Source of the DNA: Synechococcus sp. LA31
Lineage (GTDB): Bacteria > Cyanobacteriota > Cyanobacteriia > PCC-6307 > Cyanobiaceae
Length of the DNA stretch: 64,000 bases
Direction of reading: 5' to 3'
NCBI RefSeq assembly: GCF_018502385.1
Contig: NZ_CP075523.1
Coordinates: forward strand, 372,001-436,000
Shown here: one piece after another, positions 60,893 through 64,000 of the stretch
Layout of the letters: each line of letters opens with the position of its first letter
How positions within the stretch are numbered: position 1 is the stretch's first letter
Program-made: the position numbers and the translations under genes
The notes under the pieces: model-generated
What the model was told of the DNA's origin: nothing
The model's database searches: none
The model's input: only the letters and a program-made list of their open reading frames with translations

Positions 60893-61738
60893 TTGCAGGC
60901 CTACAGCGGCCGATTGATCTGTCTCACGACCCGCCATAACAAGCAGCGGGCGTTAGGTCTGCCGTTTCAACGGGGTCTTGGCGCTGAGCTTCAGCTCTGC
61001 GAGCAAGACACCGATCGGCTCGGCACCTTCAGCGGAGAGATACCCCGGCTCAGCGATGCCGAGGCCACGTGTCGCACCAAGGCGCTGATGGGCATGCAGC
61101 GCACCGGCCTGATACTCGGGCTGGCCAGTGAGGCCAGTTTCGGTCCACACCCGGCGATGCCGCTGCTGGCGGTTGGCCAGGAGTTGCTGATCTTTCTGGA
61201 TCAGGAGCGTGATCTCTGTGTGTTGGAGCAACGGCTCGACTGGCGCACCAACTACAGCCAGCATGAGCTCGCTGCCGACCAGGAGCCCGATCGCTGGTTA
61301 AGCCAGGTGGGTTTCCCTTCCCATGCGGTGATCGCTAGGCCGGCCGCGCCGATTCCCGAGCTGCTCTTCAAGGGTCTGCGCAGCCGTTTGGCCCTGAACG
61401 AGGCCATCGAGCAATGCCGTGCTGTTGATCCCGAGGGCCGGGTGTGGCTGGAAACCGACATGCGGGCCCACTGCAATCCCACCCGCATGCGCTCGATCCG
61501 TCGCCTGGGGCTGTCCTTGGTTCGCCGGCTGCGAACGCCTTGCCCTGCCTGCGGCAGCCCCGGCTGGGGATTGATCAACACCAAATCCGGCCTGCCTTGC
61601 AGCGCGTGCCGCACGCCTACTGAGCTCACCCTTGCCGAACTTTGGGGCTGCCCAAGCTGCGGTGCACGCCGTGAGCAGCCTCGCCGCGATGGCCTGTTGC
61701 AGGCCGATCCCGGGCAGTGTCCCTGGTGTAATCCCTAG
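60893..61738 (+). CDS. DUF6671-type zinc-ribbon protein
   Basis: The product is 281 residues from a TTG at 60893. The N-terminal RLICLTTRHNKQRALGLPF and the central VWLETDMRAHCNPTRMRSIRRLGLSLVRRL are hallmarks of the DUF6671 family. The C-terminus carries two Cys pairs plus more (CPACGSPG, CSACRTP, CPSCGARR, CPWC), forming two probable zinc ribbons. Function unknown. It is followed 48 bases later by the DUF389 gene on the same strand. Confidence 0.78.
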   Translation: MQAYSGRLICLTTRHNKQRALGLPFQRGLGAELQLCEQDTDRLGTFSGEIPRLSDAEATCRTKALMGMQRTGLILGLASEASFGPHPAMPLLAVGQELLIFLDQERDLCVLEQRLDWRTNYSQHELAADQEPDRWLSQVGFPSHAVIARPAAPIPELLFKGLRSRLALNEAIEQCRAVDPEGRVWLETDMRAHCNPTRMRSIRRLGLSLVRRLRTPCPACGSPGWGLINTKSGLPCSACRTPTELTLAELWGCPSCGARREQPRRDGLLQADPGQCPWCNP

Positions 61739-61786
61739 CTCGATCGGCCAGATCGGTCATCCTGGGCGGAGACGAGACCATCGCTG

Positions 61787-62911
61787 ATGGCCCAACCCAC
61801 CAGCCTCGCTTCTCTGGAGGCCGGTTTCGAGCAGGAGGCTCGCCTCGATGAGCCGTTTGTGGTCCTCACTGTGGCCGCGAGTTTGATCGCCACCCTGGGG
61901 CTTCTTGCCGACAGCGCCGCCGTGGTGATCGGAGCGATGTTGATTGCTCCCTGGATCCTGCCGTTGCGCAGTGCCTCCTTCGCGATCATCGATGGGCGGC
62001 TCAACCTGGCCGGCAAGGCTCTGCTCACCCTCGCGGTGGGTGTGACCATCACCATCGCGCTCTCCGCCAGCCTCGGCTGGTTGGCTCGCCTTCCGGTGCT
62101 GGGGGATGAAGTGCTGCGCCGCACCACCCCCAACCTGCTGGATCTCGGCATTGCTTTGGTGGCGGGATCGATCGCCACCTACGGCCGGCTACGGCAGGAA
62201 GCGGTGTCATCCATCGCTGGCACGGCCATTGCCGTGGCCCTGGTCCCGCCAGTGTGCGTGCTCGGCTTGCTCCTCTCGATCCAGCAGTGGGAGCCGGCGC
62301 GCGGTGCTGCTTTGCTGTTTGCCGCCAACCTGCTGGGCATCCTTTCGGGGGGGTTGCTCACGCTGGTGGTGAGCCAGGCAAGCTTGCGCCAGAAGCTCTG
62401 GCGCAGCCGGGTTGGTTTGGTGAGCCTCCTGCTCACAGGCCTGCTGCTGATTCCGCTCACCGGCAGTTTTCTCACCCTGGTGGCTCAGGCCCAGCGGCGC
62501 GTGGCCCTGCAGGAGGTGGAGCGCGCTATCACCGAGAGCCTGCGTCAACGCACGCTCACCCTTGGCAAGGATTCCGAGCTCACGGGCGTCACGATCGACT
62601 GGAACCAGAACCCGCCGCTGATCAAGGCGGCGGTGAGTGTGATCAAACCGAACCTGCCTACCCCCAAACAGGTGGCCGCCGTGCAGGATTTCATCAATAA
62701 GCAGATGAAGTTCAACTACCGCCTGGTGGTTAAACGGGTCTCGATCGATGTGATTGGTCCCGAAGCTGCTCCCAACTTGGAGCCCGCCACGGCGGATGAA
62801 GAGGGCCCGCCTAAACCGCTCACCCCGCCCCTGCCGCCGCCACCACCTCCAGTGCCTGCCACTGAGGAATCCCCTGCTGCGGACAGCAAGCCGTTGTTGA
62901 ACGAGAATTGA
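61787..62911 (+). CDS. DUF389 membrane protein
   Basis: This 374-residue protein has a hydrophobic core of six or so helices (VLTVAASLIATLGLLADSAAVVIGAMLIAPWILPL at the start, the DUF389 signature) in the first 230 residues, then a soluble domain and a Pro-rich tail (PPLPPPPPPVPATE). DUF389 proteins are found in many bacteria without a known function; a transport or mechanosensing role is a guess. It is followed 19 bases later by the Ca2+/Na+ antiporter gene. Confidence 0.87.
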   Translation: MAQPTSLASLEAGFEQEARLDEPFVVLTVAASLIATLGLLADSAAVVIGAMLIAPWILPLRSASFAIIDGRLNLAGKALLTLAVGVTITIALSASLGWLARLPVLGDEVLRRTTPNLLDLGIALVAGSIATYGRLRQEAVSSIAGTAIAVALVPPVCVLGLLLSIQQWEPARGAALLFAANLLGILSGGLLTLVVSQASLRQKLWRSRVGLVSLLLTGLLLIPLTGSFLTLVAQAQRRVALQEVERAITESLRQRTLTLGKDSELTGVTIDWNQNPPLIKAAVSVIKPNLPTPKQVAAVQDFINKQMKFNYRLVVKRVSIDVIGPEAAPNLEPATADEEGPPKPLTPPLPPPPPPVPATEESPAADSKPLLNEN

Positions 62912-62930
62912 GGCGTGTGTTGCGTGCCAC

Positions 62931-64000
62931 ATGCCTTACGCCTTGAGTGGCTTCCAGATCGTTGCCGGCATCCTGCTCCTGTTCGGCGGCGGTGAGCTGT
63001 TCGTTGCCGGTTCGGTTTCGCTGGCCCTGCTGCTGCGGATCCCTCAGATCGTGATCGGTCTCACGGTGGTGTCGCTGGGGACCAGCGCCCCCGAGCTGTT
63101 CGTGAGCCTCACCTCCACGATGCAAGGGGGAGCTGGTGGTGACGCGATCGCCGTGACCAACGTGGTGGGTTCCAACATCTTCAATGTGCTGGTGGTGCTT
63201 GGCGCCAGTGCGGTGGTGCTGCCCTTGCGGGTGAAGAGCCGTCTGGTGCGTCGAGATGTTCCTCTGCTGCTTGGGGTCTCGATGGCGACCTGGGGCATGG
63301 CCTCCGGTGGGCGGCTCACCTGGATTGTTGGGTTGGCTCTGCTCACCGGTATGGCCCTGAATCTCGTCTGGGAGGCACGCACCGCCTCCGAGGAGGTGCA
63401 GGACGGCGACCTCAGCGATGAGGCCCTGATCCCTTGGCCGATGGCCGCTGCCAAGTTGGCTGCAGGTCTGGCTTTGCTGGTGCTGGGGTCGCAGGTGCTC
63501 GTGAGCGGGGCGATTAGCGCGGCTCAGAGTTTGGGGGTGAGTGAGGCTGTGATCGGTCTCACGATTGTGTCGGCTGGCACGTCGATGCCAGAACTGGTGA
63601 CCTCCCTCGTGGCGGCCTATCGGGGTAAAGCCGATCTGGCTATTGGCAATGTGGTGGGCAGTAATTTGCTCAATCAGCTGCTGATCCTGGGGACCTGTTC
63701 GCTGTTGTCAGGCCCAGAAGGAATCGAGGTGTCGGGTCTGTTGATCACCCGTGATTTTCCAATCATGGTGGCCACCACCCTGGCCTGCCTCCCGATTTTC
63801 TGGAGTGGAGGCGTGATTAGTCGAGCCGAAGGCTGGGTTCTGCTTGGGCTTTACGGCCTGTTCCTGGTCGAACAGGTCATGCACACAACGGCCTATTCCG
63901 GTCTCGATCAATTCCGTTTTGTCGTGCTGGCCGCCGTGGTGCCGCTGGTATTGGTGTTTGTGGTGTGGAACGCTCTCGAATGGCGCCAGGCCCGGCTCAG
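62931..64000 (+). CDS. CaCA-family calcium/sodium antiporter, 3'-truncated
   Basis: The ATG at 62931 (MPYALSGFQIVAGILLLFGGG) opens a frame that runs off the window end with no stop; 356 codons are visible. Two inverted repeats have the alpha-repeat signatures IGLTVVSLGTSAPELFVSL with NVVGSNIFNVL and IGLTIVSAGTSMPELVTSL with NVVGSNLLNQLL, with the metal-coordinating Glu residues. It exchanges Ca2+ for Na+ or H+. It fits the ion-homeostasis group in this region. Confidence 0.93.
   Translation, partial: MPYALSGFQIVAGILLLFGGGELFVAGSVSLALLLRIPQIVIGLTVVSLGTSAPELFVSLTSTMQGGAGGDAIAVTNVVGSNIFNVLVVLGASAVVLPLRVKSRLVRRDVPLLLGVSMATWGMASGGRLTWIVGLALLTGMALNLVWEARTASEEVQDGDLSDEALIPWPMAAAKLAAGLALLVLGSQVLVSGAISAAQSLGVSEAVIGLTIVSAGTSMPELVTSLVAAYRGKADLAIGNVVGSNLLNQLLILGTCSLLSGPEGIEVSGLLITRDFPIMVATTLACLPIFWSGGVISRAEGWVLLGLYGLFLVEQVMHTTAYSGLDQFRFVVLAAVVPLVLVFVVWNALEWRQARL

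Noticed and set aside
60626-60937. 103-codon minus-strand frame in the gap before the DUF6671 gene
   Set aside because: Composition is unlike a protein domain, there is no ribosome-binding site, and it overlaps the start of the DUF6671 gene.
1-64000. CRISPR arrays, insertion sequences, rRNA genes
   Set aside because: No regularly spaced repeats, transposase-like frames or rRNA sequence were seen anywhere in the window.

Overview
The window comes from the chromosome of a high-GC picocyanobacterium of the alpha-cyanobacterial (Cyanobium / Synechococcus cluster 5) type. The evidence is a complete alpha-carboxysome (cso) locus with form IA RubisCO, cyanobacterial NDH-1 CO2-uptake subunits, cyAbrB, a group 2 sigma factor and dense, high-GC gene packing. 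Carrying SbtA, BicA and both NDH-1 CO2-uptake modules together suggests a coastal, brackish or freshwater lineage rather than an open-ocean one. That placement is an inference from gene content.

Region 1 (1-9.8 kb) is accessory in character. It holds a 5'-truncated WYL-domain protein, two overlapping related-looking membrane proteins, and a small protein coupled to a 1173-residue RecB-like nuclease / RNase H-like / SF1 helicase fusion. It continues with a secreted Cys-repeat protein, a cyAbrB regulator, a GH24 lysozyme-C39 peptidase fusion, several small hypotheticals and a small HTH protein. It stops at the 3' end of tRNA-Pro(TGG). Region 2 (9.9-24.5 kb) is mostly housekeeping: an M23 peptidase, an AlkB-like dioxygenase, RidA, an ABC ATPase, gloB, hisG, an ABC exporter, a hydrolase, a GNAT protein, an Deg/HtrA protease and dnaA. 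It also holds a translationally coupled set of DUF2064 / bestrophin / GT2 / EAL phosphodiesterase genes.

Region 3 (24.5-60.3 kb) is almost entirely an inorganic-carbon concentrating super-locus. A co-directional minus-strand series runs sbtA, sbtB, csoS1, cbbL, cbbS, csoS2, csoSCA, csoS4A, csoS4B, csoS1E, ferritin-like, ndhF4, ndhD4, cupB, acRAF, cbbX. On its other side lie rdgB, csoS1D, an APC permease and a second, plus-strand CO2-uptake set (ndhF3, ndhD3, cupA, cupS). After bioA and a sigma factor come psiE-like, bicA, a seven-gene Mrp-type Na+/H+ antiporter operon and a CPA2 Na+/H+ antiporter. Read together, SbtA and BicA import bicarbonate with Na+, and Mrp and the CPA2 antiporter can restore the Na+ gradient. 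The two NDH-1 modules hydrate CO2, the carboxysome fixes it, and acRAF and CbbX assemble and reactivate RubisCO.

Region 4 (60.3-64 kb) has a roughly 570-base gene-poor gap, a DUF6671 zinc-ribbon protein, a DUF389 membrane protein and a Ca2+/Na+ antiporter cut by the window end. I saw no insertion sequences, CRISPR arrays or rRNA.
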